A stretch of DNA of 59,428 nucleotides. It comes from Desulfovibrionaceae bacterium (lineage in GTDB: Bacteria > Desulfobacterota > Desulfovibrionia > Desulfovibrionales > Desulfovibrionaceae). The notes under the pieces were generated by a model, which was not told where the DNA came from, ran no database searches, and saw nothing but the letters and a program-made list of their open reading frames with translations. Below are positions 52,161-59,428 of this stretch, piece by piece; within the stretch, counting starts at the first letter, position 1; each line of letters starts with the position of its first letter. The stretch is taken from positions 1 to 59,428 of the forward strand of contig JACCQI010000020.1 in NCBI GenBank assembly GCA_015709315.1. Direction: 5' to 3'. Both the position numbers and the translations under genes were made by a program.

Positions 52161-53342
52161 CTAGGACCTGTAGTCCGCGTTGATGGACACGTAGTCCCTG
52201 GTCAGGTCGCTGGCCAGGAGCATGGTGGAGCCGGGGCCGTCGCCGATGTCCAGATGGATGACGATGTCCCGCTCCTTCATGATCGGGCCGAGCAGGTCGT
52301 CCATGTCGCCCGGCTCGGGCGTGCCGCCCCTGAACACCAGCACGCCGCCGATCTTGAGCACAAGGTTCTCGGCCTTGAAGTCCGCGCCCGAGTAGCCCGC
52401 CGCGCAGATAATCCGCCCCCAGTTGGGGTCCGAGCCGAAGAGCGCGGTCTTGACCAGGGGCGAGTTGCCCACGGCCCTGGCCACCTTTTCGGCGTCCGCG
52501 TCGCTCTTGGCCCCGGACACCTCGATGAAGGCCACCTTGGTACCGCCCTCGGCGTCCATGACGATCAGGTAGGCCAGCTCCTCCAGCACCGAAAGCAGGT
52601 GCTTGCGGAGCAGCACGTAGTCCTCCTCGGTCTCGACGGCCACGCCGGACGCGCCGTTGGCCAGCGCCATGACGCAGTCGTTGGTGGACATGTCGCCGTC
52701 CACGGTGACGCGGTTGATGGTCAGGTTCACGCAGTCGGCCAGCATGGCCTGCCACGCCTCGGCGGCGATGTCCGCGTCGCAGGCGATGAAGGAAAGCATG
52801 GTGGCCATGTTCGGCGATATCATGCCCGCGCCCTTGCACATGCCGAGCAGCCGCACCTCGCCGCCCTTGAGCGCAAAGGACGCGCTCGCCAGCTTGTGGA
52901 CGGTGTCCGTGGTCATGATCGCCTTGGCCGTTTCCTCGGGACCAACCTTGCCGAGCGATTCGGCCAGGCCGGGCAGGGCCGCTTCCCACTTGTCCATGTC
53001 GAACTGCGCGCCGATGACGCCGGTGGAGGCCGGGAGCAGCTCGTCGGCGGGCACGCCCAGGGCCTGGGCGGCCAGGTTCAGGGTCCGGCGGCAGTTGGCG
53101 CGGCCCTGGTCCCCGGTGCAGGCGTTGGCCTGGCCCGAGTTGACCAGAAAGCCGGAAAATTTACGGCCGTCGGCCAGCATTTCCTTGCACTGAAGCACGG
53201 GAGCGGCCTTGAACTTGTTGGTGGTGAACACCCCGGCGGCCACGGCCGGAGTCCCGCTCACGACGGCCCCCAGGTCGAGCTTGCCGGGCTTCTTGAACGA
53301 CGCGGCGGCCGCGCCGAAGGTGAATCCCTTGGGTATATGCAT
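52161..53342 (-). CDS. argJ: Glutamate N-acetyltransferase / ornithine acetyltransferase
   Basis: Recycles the acetyl group from N-acetylornithine to glutamate in arginine synthesis, 393 residues. The self-cleavage site with the nucleophile Thr lies in KGAGMISPNMATMLSF; the TGVIG oxyanion segment and the C-terminal SINADYRS are intact. Two ATGs in tandem (53345 and 53342) follow GGAG; I use the second. Divergent from the TauE/SafE gene. Confidence 0.96.
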   Translation of the reverse strand: MHIPKGFTFGAAAASFKKPGKLDLGAVVSGTPAVAAGVFTTNKFKAAPVLQCKEMLADGRKFSGFLVNSGQANACTGDQGRANCRRTLNLAAQALGVPADELLPASTGVIGAQFDMDKWEAALPGLAESLGKVGPEETAKAIMTTDTVHKLASASFALKGGEVRLLGMCKGAGMISPNMATMLSFIACDADIAAEAWQAMLADCVNLTINRVTVDGDMSTNDCVMALANGASGVAVETEEDYVLLRKHLLSVLEELAYLIVMDAEGGTKVAFIEVSGAKSDADAEKVARAVGNSPLVKTALFGSDPNWGRIICAAGYSGADFKAENLVLKIGGVLVFRGGTPEPGDMDDLLGPIMKERDIVIHLDIGDGPGSTMLLASDLTRDYVSINADYRS

Positions 53343-53455
53343 CATTCTTCTCCGAAGAGGTTGTTTCAATCGGGTCCTCTGCATACCGCAGAGTCGCGCC
53401 CGTGAAAAGGGGAATCCGGTTGCCCGCCGGGGCCGGAGAGCGTAAGCCGTCATCG

Positions 53456-54190
53456 ATGGAACCGCTTATCGCCGCCTCCGTTCTGGCCACCTTTCTCTTC
53501 GCGGCCTTTCTCAAGGGCACGGCCGGGCTGGGCTTCGCCACCACCTGCCTGGGCGTCATGGCCGCGTACCTGGACCTCAAGACGGCCATCCCCCTGGTCA
53601 TCGTGCCGTCGCTTGCCGCCAATGCCCTGGTCATGTTCGGGGCCGGGGGCTTTGTGCGGGTCTTCCGCCGCTTTTGGCCGATGTTCGCGGCCGCCCTGCC
53701 CGGCCTGCTGCTGGGCCTGTGGATACTCAACGGCGTCCACTCGGACCTGCCGCGCGCCGTGCTCGGCGCGTCCATGGTCCTGTACGCGGCCTGGGGAATC
53801 TGGGGCGGGACCTTCCGGCTCGAGCACGCGCCGGGGCCGGCCGTGGGCGTCGGGCTGGTCACCGGCCTGGTCAACGGGCTGACCGGCTCGCAGATCATGC
53901 CCGTGCTGCCCTACCTGATGTCCCTGCCCATCACCAAGGATGAACTGGTCCAGGCCATCAACACCTCCTTTTCCCTGTCCAGCCTGGTCATGCTCGCGGG
54001 CATGGGAAAATTCGGGCTGCTCACCAGGGACGTGCTCCTGCTGTCGGCCGTGGGCATCGCCCCGGTGGGACTGGGCATCTGGGTCGGGGGCAAGATCCGC
54101 CGCCGACTGCCCGAGGCCGCATTCAGAAAGATGGTGCATGTGCTGGTGGGAGCGCTCGGCCTGGCGCTCATCGGCCGCGCCCTGGCCTGA
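53456..54190 (+). CDS. TauE/SafE family membrane permease
   Basis: A 244-residue membrane protein with seven or eight hydrophobic spans and the family features KGTAGLGFATTCLGV and GLVTGLVNGLTGSQIMPVLP. Family members are thought to move sulfonates, sulfite or other organic anions. No partner gene marks its substrate. Ribosome site is weak. Confidence 0.88.
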   Translation: MEPLIAASVLATFLFAAFLKGTAGLGFATTCLGVMAAYLDLKTAIPLVIVPSLAANALVMFGAGGFVRVFRRFWPMFAAALPGLLLGLWILNGVHSDLPRAVLGASMVLYAAWGIWGGTFRLEHAPGPAVGVGLVTGLVNGLTGSQIMPVLPYLMSLPITKDELVQAINTSFSLSSLVMLAGMGKFGLLTRDVLLLSAVGIAPVGLGIWVGGKIRRRLPEAAFRKMVHVLVGALGLALIGRALA

Positions 54191-54269
54191 CCCGCGCCGC
54201 CCGGTATTGCTTGCAATCAACCGCGCTCGCGGGCATAGTTTGAGGAGAAACCCCTACAAGGAGTCCCCC

Positions 54270-54746
54270 GTGCGCATATCGCCCCTACGCGGCATCGCCG
54301 CCGTCCTGTTCGCCCTTTTGCTCGCCAGCCCCGCAACGGCAGGCAGCCTGCCGCGCACGGCCAAGAGCCAAAAGGTGTACGTGCCCGCCTACGCCCACAT
54401 CTATCAGGGAGTGAAGGGACGGCCGTTCAACCTGGCCATCATGCTCTCCATCCGCAATGTGGACGACGCCAAATCCATCACGGTGACGTCGATCAAGTAC
54501 TACGACGACCACGGCGAACTGTTGAAGAACCACCTGGACGCGCCCCTGACCATCGGCCCCATGGGCACCAGCGAAATCTACCTGCCCGACCGCGACGCCC
54601 ACGGCGGCTCCGGGGCCAACTTCGTGGTCCGCTGGTCCAGCCCGGAGCCGGTTTCCGTGCCGGTCATCCAGGCGGTCATGATCGGCACCGCCTCCACCCA
54701 GGGCATCTCGTTCGTCTGCGACGGGGTGGTTCTGGAAGAGGACTAG
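54270..54746 (+). CDS. DUF3124 exported protein
   Basis: A 158-residue protein with a signal peptide ending TATA-G. The mature part fits DUF3124 (VYVPAYAHIYQG near its start, LSIRNVDDAKSITVTSIKYY, GTSEIYLPDRDAHGGSGANF). The start is a GTG with AAGGAG six bases upstream. Function of the family is unknown; a single Cys (FVCDGV) is near the end. Confidence 0.85.
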   Translation: MRISPLRGIAAVLFALLLASPATAGSLPRTAKSQKVYVPAYAHIYQGVKGRPFNLAIMLSIRNVDDAKSITVTSIKYYDDHGELLKNHLDAPLTIGPMGTSEIYLPDRDAHGGSGANFVVRWSSPEPVSVPVIQAVMIGTASTQGISFVCDGVVLEED

Positions 54747-54754
54747 CCCCGCCC

Positions 54755-55240
54755 CTAGCGCACCACGCCCAGCAGGCCGTTGACCGCGGTCATGACCGAC
54801 TGTTCCTTGACCTGGGTGCGCGTGCCCGAAAAATCGTAGCGCCGCGCCCGCGATCCGCCGGGCCAGGCCCAGGCCATCCAGACCGTTCCCACCGGCTTTT
54901 CCGGCGTTCCGCCGCCCGGCCCGGCAATGCCGGAGATGGCCACGGACACCTGCGCGCCCACGGCCTTGAGCACGCCCTCGGCCATGGCCCGGACCACGGG
55001 CTCGGACACCGCGCCGTGCTCGTCCAGGACCTCGCGCGGCACGCCGAGCAGCCCGGCCTTGACCTCGTTGGAATAGGCGACCACCGACCCGGCGAACCAT
55101 TCGGAGCTGCCGGGAGTGTCGGTCAGGGTGGAGGCCAGCAGGCCTCCGGTGCAGGATTCGGCGGTGGCCAGAACGTTGTTTTCCACGCGCAGGCATTCGC
55201 CCAGTTCGGCCACGGCCCGTGAAATGAGATGCATGTCCAT
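54755..55240 (-). CDS. CinA C-terminal family NMN amidohydrolase (PncC-like)
   Basis: A 161-residue stand-alone CinA C-terminal domain, which deamidates nicotinamide mononucleotide in NAD recycling. The catalytic region LATAESCTGGLL and the SGIAGPGGGTPEKPVGTVW block are intact. It lacks the N-terminal CinA domain, as expected for PncC. Convergent with the DUF3124 gene, eight bases away. Confidence 0.93.
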   Translation of the reverse strand: MDMHLISRAVAELGECLRVENNVLATAESCTGGLLASTLTDTPGSSEWFAGSVVAYSNEVKAGLLGVPREVLDEHGAVSEPVVRAMAEGVLKAVGAQVSVAISGIAGPGGGTPEKPVGTVWMAWAWPGGSRARRYDFSGTRTQVKEQSVMTAVNGLLGVVR

Positions 55241-55319
55241 GTTTTCCTCCGGGATTCGAGACTACATGAACCCGGCCCGGCTTGTACACCCGGCCGGGCA
55301 AAGCCCGGCACCGTGCCCG

Positions 55320-56708
55320 TCAGAGACGGTCCTTGGCCCGATTGCGGCGGCGCGTGACGATGAGCGAGGTGGCCGTGCCCACGGCTCCCACCGCGCAGCT
55401 GCCGCCGAGAATGAAGCTCATGGCCCGATTGAAGTGGCCGAAGGCGGCGGCGTCAAGGACCATGTCGCCGACCAGGATGGAGATGGCCATGGAAATGGCC
55501 ACCATGCTGCTGGTCATGCCGATGATCCGCATCTGGCCGGTCACGGCCGTGGCCACCCCGTAATCCCTCGGCTCCACCGAGTCCATGATCGCCTTCATGT
55601 TGGGCGAGACGAACAGGGCGATGCCCACGCCCATCACGACCAGCATGACCACGATGGACACCATGGAAGTGGACGCGTCAAAGGTGGCGGCCCATCCCAG
55701 GCCGCCCATGGTCAGCAGCATGCCCGTGGTGAACAGGGGCGCGGGGGGATAACGGTCCGCCAGCCTGCCGCACAGCGGCGCGAGCACGGACTGGACAAAG
55801 GGCTGGACCACCAGGACGGTCCCGGCCTGGAGCGGGGTCATGCCGTGGCCGAGCTGCAAAAAGAGGCTCATCAGGAACGTCACCCCGAAGGTGGCCAGGA
55901 AATTCAGGAATTGCAACAGGTTGCCAAGAGCGAAACCCGGATTGCCCATGAACAGGCCGAGATTGAGCAGCGGGTTTTCCCGCCGGGCCTCGATGCGCAG
56001 GAACACGGCCAGGGCCGCCAGGGAGGCCAGAACCATGGGCAGTCCCCAGGGGGAGTCCATGTTCGCGCCCCCGGACAGGAGCAGGCCGATGCAGGCCGTG
56101 CTCGCGGCCGCGCCCGAATAATCGAAGGGCACCTTGGACGGGCGATAATCCCAGCGCAGGATCCTGAACGAGAAGGCCAGGGCCGCGATGCACGGGATTA
56201 CGCAGAGGAAGAACAGCCAACGCCAGCCCAGCACCTGGGTCACGTACCCGCCCACGAACGGCCCGGTGGACAGCCCCAGGTAGACGCAGGCCAGGGATAT
56301 GCCGAGCACCCGGCCCCTCTCCTCGGACGGGAACGCGTCCATGAGGATGGCCAGGCCGGTGGAGACCTGCATGGCCCCGCCCAGGGCCTGCAGCGCCCGG
56401 ATGGCGATCATGACGTGGATGGTGGGCGAGAAGCCCAGCATGATCGTGGACAGGCAGAACAGGGACACCCCGGCGGTGAATATCCAGTTGCGTCCCGTGA
56501 GGTCCGACATCCGGCCGAAGGCGAGCAGGCACATGGCGTGGACGCCCAGGAACACGGACTCGACCAGGCTGAGCGCCACGCCGCTGGCCCGGAAGTCCTG
56601 CCCGATGACGGGCAGGACCACGCCCACGGACGATATCATGAACGGCGCGGCGAACTGGGTCGCGGCCACCGCGAACAGCACGCCCTTCTGCTTGGGGGTG
56701 GACGTCAT
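55320..56708 (-). CDS. MFS drug-resistance transporter, DHA2 (14-helix) type
   Basis: A 462-residue major-facilitator exporter. Motif A-like GRMSDLTGRNWIF, motif C-like GLSTGPFVGGYV and about 14 spans fit DHA2 multidrug exporters. Its ATG overlaps the stop of the marR gene (ATGA), so the repressor and exporter are made together. Substrate unknown. Confidence 0.92.
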   Translation of the reverse strand: MTSTPKQKGVLFAVAATQFAAPFMISSVGVVLPVIGQDFRASGVALSLVESVFLGVHAMCLLAFGRMSDLTGRNWIFTAGVSLFCLSTIMLGFSPTIHVMIAIRALQALGGAMQVSTGLAILMDAFPSEERGRVLGISLACVYLGLSTGPFVGGYVTQVLGWRWLFFLCVIPCIAALAFSFRILRWDYRPSKVPFDYSGAAASTACIGLLLSGGANMDSPWGLPMVLASLAALAVFLRIEARRENPLLNLGLFMGNPGFALGNLLQFLNFLATFGVTFLMSLFLQLGHGMTPLQAGTVLVVQPFVQSVLAPLCGRLADRYPPAPLFTTGMLLTMGGLGWAATFDASTSMVSIVVMLVVMGVGIALFVSPNMKAIMDSVEPRDYGVATAVTGQMRIIGMTSSMVAISMAISILVGDMVLDAAAFGHFNRAMSFILGGSCAVGAVGTATSLIVTRRRNRAKDRL

Positions 56709-57169
56709 CGCTCCATGTCCTCCACGCCCTTGCGGAGGTTGGCCACCAGCCGGTCCAGCATGTCCAGGAACCGGTCCTGCGCCTCGCGGTCCAGCCCGTC
56801 GAACAGGGCCTCGTTGTACCGGGTCAGCATGGCCATCAGCTCCGGTTGCAGGGCGCGCGCCCTGGCCGTGGAGTAGACCAGCTTCCTGCGGCGGTCCTCG
56901 GGGTCTTCATCTCGCCGGACCAGCCCGTCGCTCTCCAGATGCTTCAAGGCCCTGGCCGTGGCGGCCGGGTCGATGAACAGCAGATTCGACAGGTCCTCCT
57001 GGACGATGCCTTCGTGCTGCAACACGGTTATCAAAAAGCCTATCCTGCCCTTGGTCAGGCCCATGTCCGCCAGGGGACAGGTCATGTAGGCCATGCTCAG
57101 GCGATGCAGCATCCCGAGCCGCCTGCCGGGGGATCGGCGATGAAATGATTCGATTTCCTGCGGCGTCAT
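56705..57169 (-). CDS. MarR-family transcriptional regulator
   Basis: A 154-residue winged-helix regulator. The recognition part is NLLFIDPAATARALKHLESDGLVRRDEDPEDRRRK, shown here as landmarks IDPAATARALKHLE and the wing DPEDRRRK. The start at 57169 has AAGGA and begins MTPQEIE. It probably represses itself and the overlapping MFS gene through the palindrome at 57187-57213, with relief by a transported compound. Confidence 0.92.
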   Translation of the reverse strand: MTPQEIESFHRRSPGRRLGMLHRLSMAYMTCPLADMGLTKGRIGFLITVLQHEGIVQEDLSNLLFIDPAATARALKHLESDGLVRRDEDPEDRRRKLVYSTARARALQPELMAMLTRYNEALFDGLDREAQDRFLDMLDRLVANLRKGVEDMER

Positions 57170-57186
57170 TCTTCCTTCACCCTTTT

Positions 57187-57213
57187 GTTGATTTGTCAAT
57201 AATTGACGAGTCA
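57187..57213. promoter_or_regulatory. Palindromic operator of the marR-MFS operon
   Basis: Inner perfect arms GTCAAT/ATTGAC around A (57194-57206) lie within symmetric outer TTGA (57187-57190) and TCAA (57210-57213). The 27-bp site is 18 bases before the marR start and has the TTGAC-type half-sites common for MarR proteins. Confidence 0.65.
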
Positions 57214-57312
57214 ACTAATCTTCGCGGCCCCTCCTGTCAAGAGCATTGAAGCAAGGTCACGAAAACGAAACAAACGGTTGCCGGCCGAACGCCCGTCCGA
57301 GTATCATGCGCC

Positions 57313-57735
57313 ATGGCCGTCACTCCGTCCGAACTGCTGACCCTGGCGCTCGCCCGCCACCGAGAGCCGTGGAACCGGACCCTTCACGCCGCGTCCCTTG
57401 CCTGCCTGTGCCCGGCCCTTTTCCTTCACAGCTACCTGCTTGTGGCCGCCGCCCTGATTCTCCTGGGCGCGGGATTTTTCCGGCTCGGCCTCGGCGCGCC
57501 GCCGGATAACCGATGGTTCCGCTTCACGGCCCGGGCCGTGGAATGGGAAAAGAACTGGCTGGCCGCCCCCTGGAACTGGAGCAAGATCTGGCGCTTCTGC
57601 TTCGCAGTCATCGCGGCAACGGCCCTGGTTTGGGCGCTCTGGACCGGCGACATGGCCGCCCTGGCGCTGGCCGTCGGCTTCGGCGTGCTGGTCCGCGTGG
57701 CTGTCGAAAACAAGAAAAACGGCATCAATCCCTGA
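57313..57735 (+). CDS. Small membrane protein of unknown function
   Basis: A 140-residue protein with two or three hydrophobic spans (around 30-55, 95-112 and 113-128) and a Trp-rich middle (VEWEKNWLAAPWNWSKIW). I recognise no family. It has no clear Shine-Dalgarno at the ATG, but the hydrophobic pattern and codon use support a gene. Transcribed away from marR. Confidence 0.65.
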   Translation: MAVTPSELLTLALARHREPWNRTLHAASLACLCPALFLHSYLLVAAALILLGAGFFRLGLGAPPDNRWFRFTARAVEWEKNWLAAPWNWSKIWRFCFAVIAATALVWALWTGDMAALALAVGFGVLVRVAVENKKNGINP

Positions 57736-57743
57736 TTTCCCTC

Positions 57744-57772
57744 TGGACAAATATGCTAATAGTAGCTATTCT
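57744..57772 (+). promoter_or_regulatory. Sigma70-type promoter of the DVU0772-like gene
   Basis: TGGACA (57744-57749), 17-base spacer, TATTCT (57767-57772). Transcription would start near 57780, about 30 bases before the ATG. Confidence 0.65.
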
Positions 57773-57808
57773 CATTTTCAACAACGACCACGAATGGGAG
57801 GATAGCAT

Positions 57809-58162
57809 ATGAGCAACGATTTTCGAGCCTGCAAGGAATGGATCAACGAGGTGAACTGGGACATGATCCACGAGGACGCCGTCACCCTGTACCTGGAGTG
57901 GGGCAACAACAACTATCGCGACGACATGCGTTCGCCCGTGACCCGCAGCGGCGAGTACTCGGTATATTTCGCCATCGACACCTGGGGCGCGCCCAAGGCC
58001 GTCCTGATGAAGATGGACAACTACGGTTCCCAGGTGCTTTGCTCCAAGGACGTCCCCGACGACCTGGCCAGGGAACTGCGCAACGACATCAAGAACATCA
58101 AGGGCATCCTCGGCCTGACCCCGCCCATCAAGGCGTGGCTGCGGCAGGAGGTCAACGCCTAG
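57809..58162 (+). CDS. DVU0772-family-like conserved small protein
   Basis: A 117-residue soluble protein resembling a conserved Desulfovibrio family typified by DVU0772: WINEVNWDMIHEDAVTLYLE near the start and a helical C-terminus ending WLRQEV. It is acidic and Trp-rich, with one Cys. Strong GGGAGG before the ATG, own promoter and a terminator downstream. Function unknown; assignment is from memory of the family, not a search. Confidence 0.75.
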   Translation: MSNDFRACKEWINEVNWDMIHEDAVTLYLEWGNNNYRDDMRSPVTRSGEYSVYFAIDTWGAPKAVLMKMDNYGSQVLCSKDVPDDLARELRNDIKNIKGILGLTPPIKAWLRQEVNA

Positions 58163-58217
58163 CGACGCCCGAACCGCTTGCCCGGCACGGCCGGGGAGCG
58201 GGCAGTTGAAGACCAAG

Positions 58218-58252
58218 GAAAACCGGCCCGCCGCGAAACGGCGGGCCGGTTC
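58218..58252 (+). terminator. Terminator of the DVU0772-like gene
   Basis: A stem AACCGGCCCGCCG/CGGCGGGCCGGTT with loop CGAAA, flanked by AAGGAAA before and CCTTT after. It could also work on the minus strand for rnhA. Confidence 0.8.
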
Positions 58253-58314
58253 CTTTGCGTCCGGCAGCGGACGAGCCGATTGCGGCGGACGGGCTGAGGC
58301 AACGGAGAAGCCCC

Positions 58315-58800
58315 CTACTCCATGCCTTCGTCCTCAAGAAGGTTGGGGCCGGAGGCGGCGTTGCGGGCCAGGTCGTCCACGCGCTCGTTGAGCAGGTGGC
58401 CGGAATGCCCCTTGACCCAGTGAAAATCGACCTTGTGCTCCGCCAGAAGCGGCTGGAGCCTGCGCCAAAGGTCCTGGTTCTTGACCGGCTTCTTGGCCGC
58501 GGTGCGCCAGCCGTTGCGCTCCCAGTTCCTGAGCCATCCCTGGGTGATGGCCTGCTGCACGTACTTGGAGTCGGTCCAGATATCCACGGAGCACGAACGC
58601 TTGAGCGCGCCCAAGGCCACGATGACGGCCAAAAGCTCCATGCGGTTGTTGGTGGTCCGCCGGTAACCCTGCGAAAATTCCTTGTAGTTGTCGCCGCTCT
58701 CGCCCTTGTACTCGCCGTGGATGAGAATTGCGCCGTATCCGCCGGGGCCGGGATTGCCCAGGCAGGAGCCGTCCGTATACATGGTCACGCGATCCGCCAT
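58315..58800 (-). CDS. rnhA: Ribonuclease HI
   Basis: Cleaves RNA in RNA-DNA hybrids, 161 residues. Active-site acids are in [33 protein letters not shown] and the late NERVDDLAR. The substrate handle [24 protein letters not shown] region is present (landmark HWVKGHSGH). It overlaps the upstream gene by one base (TAATG). Confidence 0.96.
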   Translation of the reverse strand: MADRVTMYTDGSCLGNPGPGGYGAILIHGEYKGESGDNYKEFSQGYRRTTNNRMELLAVIVALGALKRSCSVDIWTDSKYVQQAITQGWLRNWERNGWRTAAKKPVKNQDLWRRLQPLLAEHKVDFHWVKGHSGHLLNERVDDLARNAASGPNLLEDEGME

Positions 58801-59306
58801 TAACTCTCCTCTTTGTTCAATGCTTCAAGTTTATTGAATATTTCCGCCAAGACATCCTGAAGCGCCATGGGCCAGTCGCCCTGCTCGAAGGACGGCAGAA
58901 GAAAGGCCGTCTTCAGGGACTCGGCAAAGCCGTCGCCCAGCGCCTGGCGCATCATGGGCGGAAACCGCATCTCCGCCACGCCGAGGGACGGGGCCAGGCC
59001 GATGTACAGGGTCTTGGCGTCCAGCTCCGGGACCACGAAGTCCCCGCCAAAAATCTGGATTTTGCTGTCCAGGCCGTATTCCTCGCGCAACGACCTGGTG
59101 AAGGACGCGATGAACTTCCGCTGGTCCTTGTCCAGGGTGTGCGTCTCGTCATAGATCGCGCCGTCCAGGTTCAGCCGCTCGATGACCCGTTTGTTGTTTT
59201 CGGTGAACCCCCAGACCACGGCCGCAAAGACCAGGATCAGCAGCAGGGAGCGGATGACCTTTTCCCTGCGCGTTTCGCCGTGTACTCGTGGGATATGGAT
59301 TCGCAT
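58800..59306 (-). CDS. Membrane-anchored TPM-like domain protein
   Basis: A 168-residue protein with one N-terminal transmembrane helix ([18 protein letters not shown]) and an extracytoplasmic domain. The part [20 protein letters not shown] then [13 protein letters not shown] recalls TPM domains, but the acidic TPM motif is not typical, so this is tentative. Its stop overlaps the rnhA start, giving a two-gene unit. Confidence 0.65.
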   Translation of the reverse strand: MRIHIPRVHGETRREKVIRSLLLILVFAAVVWGFTENNKRVIERLNLDGAIYDETHTLDKDQRKFIASFTRSLREEYGLDSKIQIFGGDFVVPELDAKTLYIGLAPSLGVAEMRFPPMMRQALGDGFAESLKTAFLLPSFEQGDWPMALQDVLAEIFNKLEALNKEES

Positions 59307-59374
59307 GGGAGACTCCTATCGCGTGGCGGGGTTTCGCGCAAGAACAACGAACCGCAAGGGGCGTTCGAGGGAAG

Positions 59375-59428
59375 GCCTCCGGCGGCCGCTCGCCGCGGGG
59401 CGTCTCCGACGGGCAGGGCGCTGCCCTG
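59375..59428. repeat. Intergenic repeat, family 2, copy E (cut by window end)
   Basis: Core GCCTCCGGCGGCC at 59375-59387, then GC-rich sequence with GGGCAGGGCGCTGCCC at the very end. A diverged copy with GCCTCCTGGCGG and GCAGGGCCGCGCCCTG lies at 39631-39663 before the cobB stop. Confidence 0.55.

Overview
The window is a compact, GC-rich chromosomal segment with about 48 confident protein genes, no mobile-element genes, no CRISPR array, and no tRNA or rRNA that I could see. The gene set points to the Desulfovibrionaceae, most like Pseudodesulfovibrio/Desulfovibrio: an anaerobe-style amino-acid/acyl-CoA locus (LIV transporter with a PaaK-type ligase), hypAB for [NiFe] hydrogenase maturation, anaerobic-pathway cobalamin genes, DVU0772-type and other small Desulfovibrio proteins, and hairpin repeats of a kind common in these genomes. 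The genus is inference; no rRNA is present to confirm it.

Layout. 1-2.4 kb: DEAD-box helicase and an IscA/HesB-like protein, flanked by a hairpin repeat. 2.4-11.9 kb (minus strand): one long catabolic/uptake locus in transcription order CBS-CBS-ACT protein, livG, AMP-forming acyl-CoA ligase, livH, livM, livJ, livF, PaaK-like ligase, with hairpin repeats between the distal cistrons. 12.2-13.8 kb: membrane diguanylate cyclase. 13.8-16.5 kb: a CobD-CobQ fusion. 16.7-21.8 kb (plus): three uncharacterised exported proteins, an exported alpha/beta hydrolase and an MlaA-like lipoprotein. 21.8-25.3 kb (minus): lepB, lepA, a lone PocR domain. 25.5-29.0 kb (plus): YitT, SAM hydroxide adenosyltransferase, cobS, sppA. 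29.4-32.8 kb: class I aminotransferase and ilvD, separated by an AT-rich stretch with a sigma54 promoter and a short RNA-like unit. 32.9-36.9 kb (minus): motE-like, fliJ, a 56-residue Cys-rich protein, an exported protein, dinB. 36.9-39.4 kb: a 205-bp palindromic element, hypAB, an FMN riboswitch and ribB. 39.7-47.7 kb (minus): cobB, TPR protein, nhaA, a PAS-GGDEF-EAL sensor coupled to a periplasmic binding protein, a phosphoesterase. 47.8-51.3 kb (minus): mlaEFDCA. 51.5-59.3 kb: HD phosphohydrolase, argJ, TauE/SafE permease, DUF3124, pncC, a MarR/MFS pair, a DVU0772-like protein, rnhA and an anchored TPM-like protein.

How the parts fit. Three cobalamin loci (cobD-cobQ, cobS, cobB) are scattered rather than clustered. 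Two c-di-GMP enzymes have extracytoplasmic sensory parts, one with a dedicated binding protein. Two MlaA homologues are present, one in the Mla operon and one with an exported hydrolase. The most unusual non-coding content is a sigma54-driven candidate small RNA (about 30899-30958), a 205-bp symmetric foldback element (36917-37121), and two families of intergenic hairpins, one of which also supplies Shine-Dalgarno sequences to livF and the PaaK-like gene.
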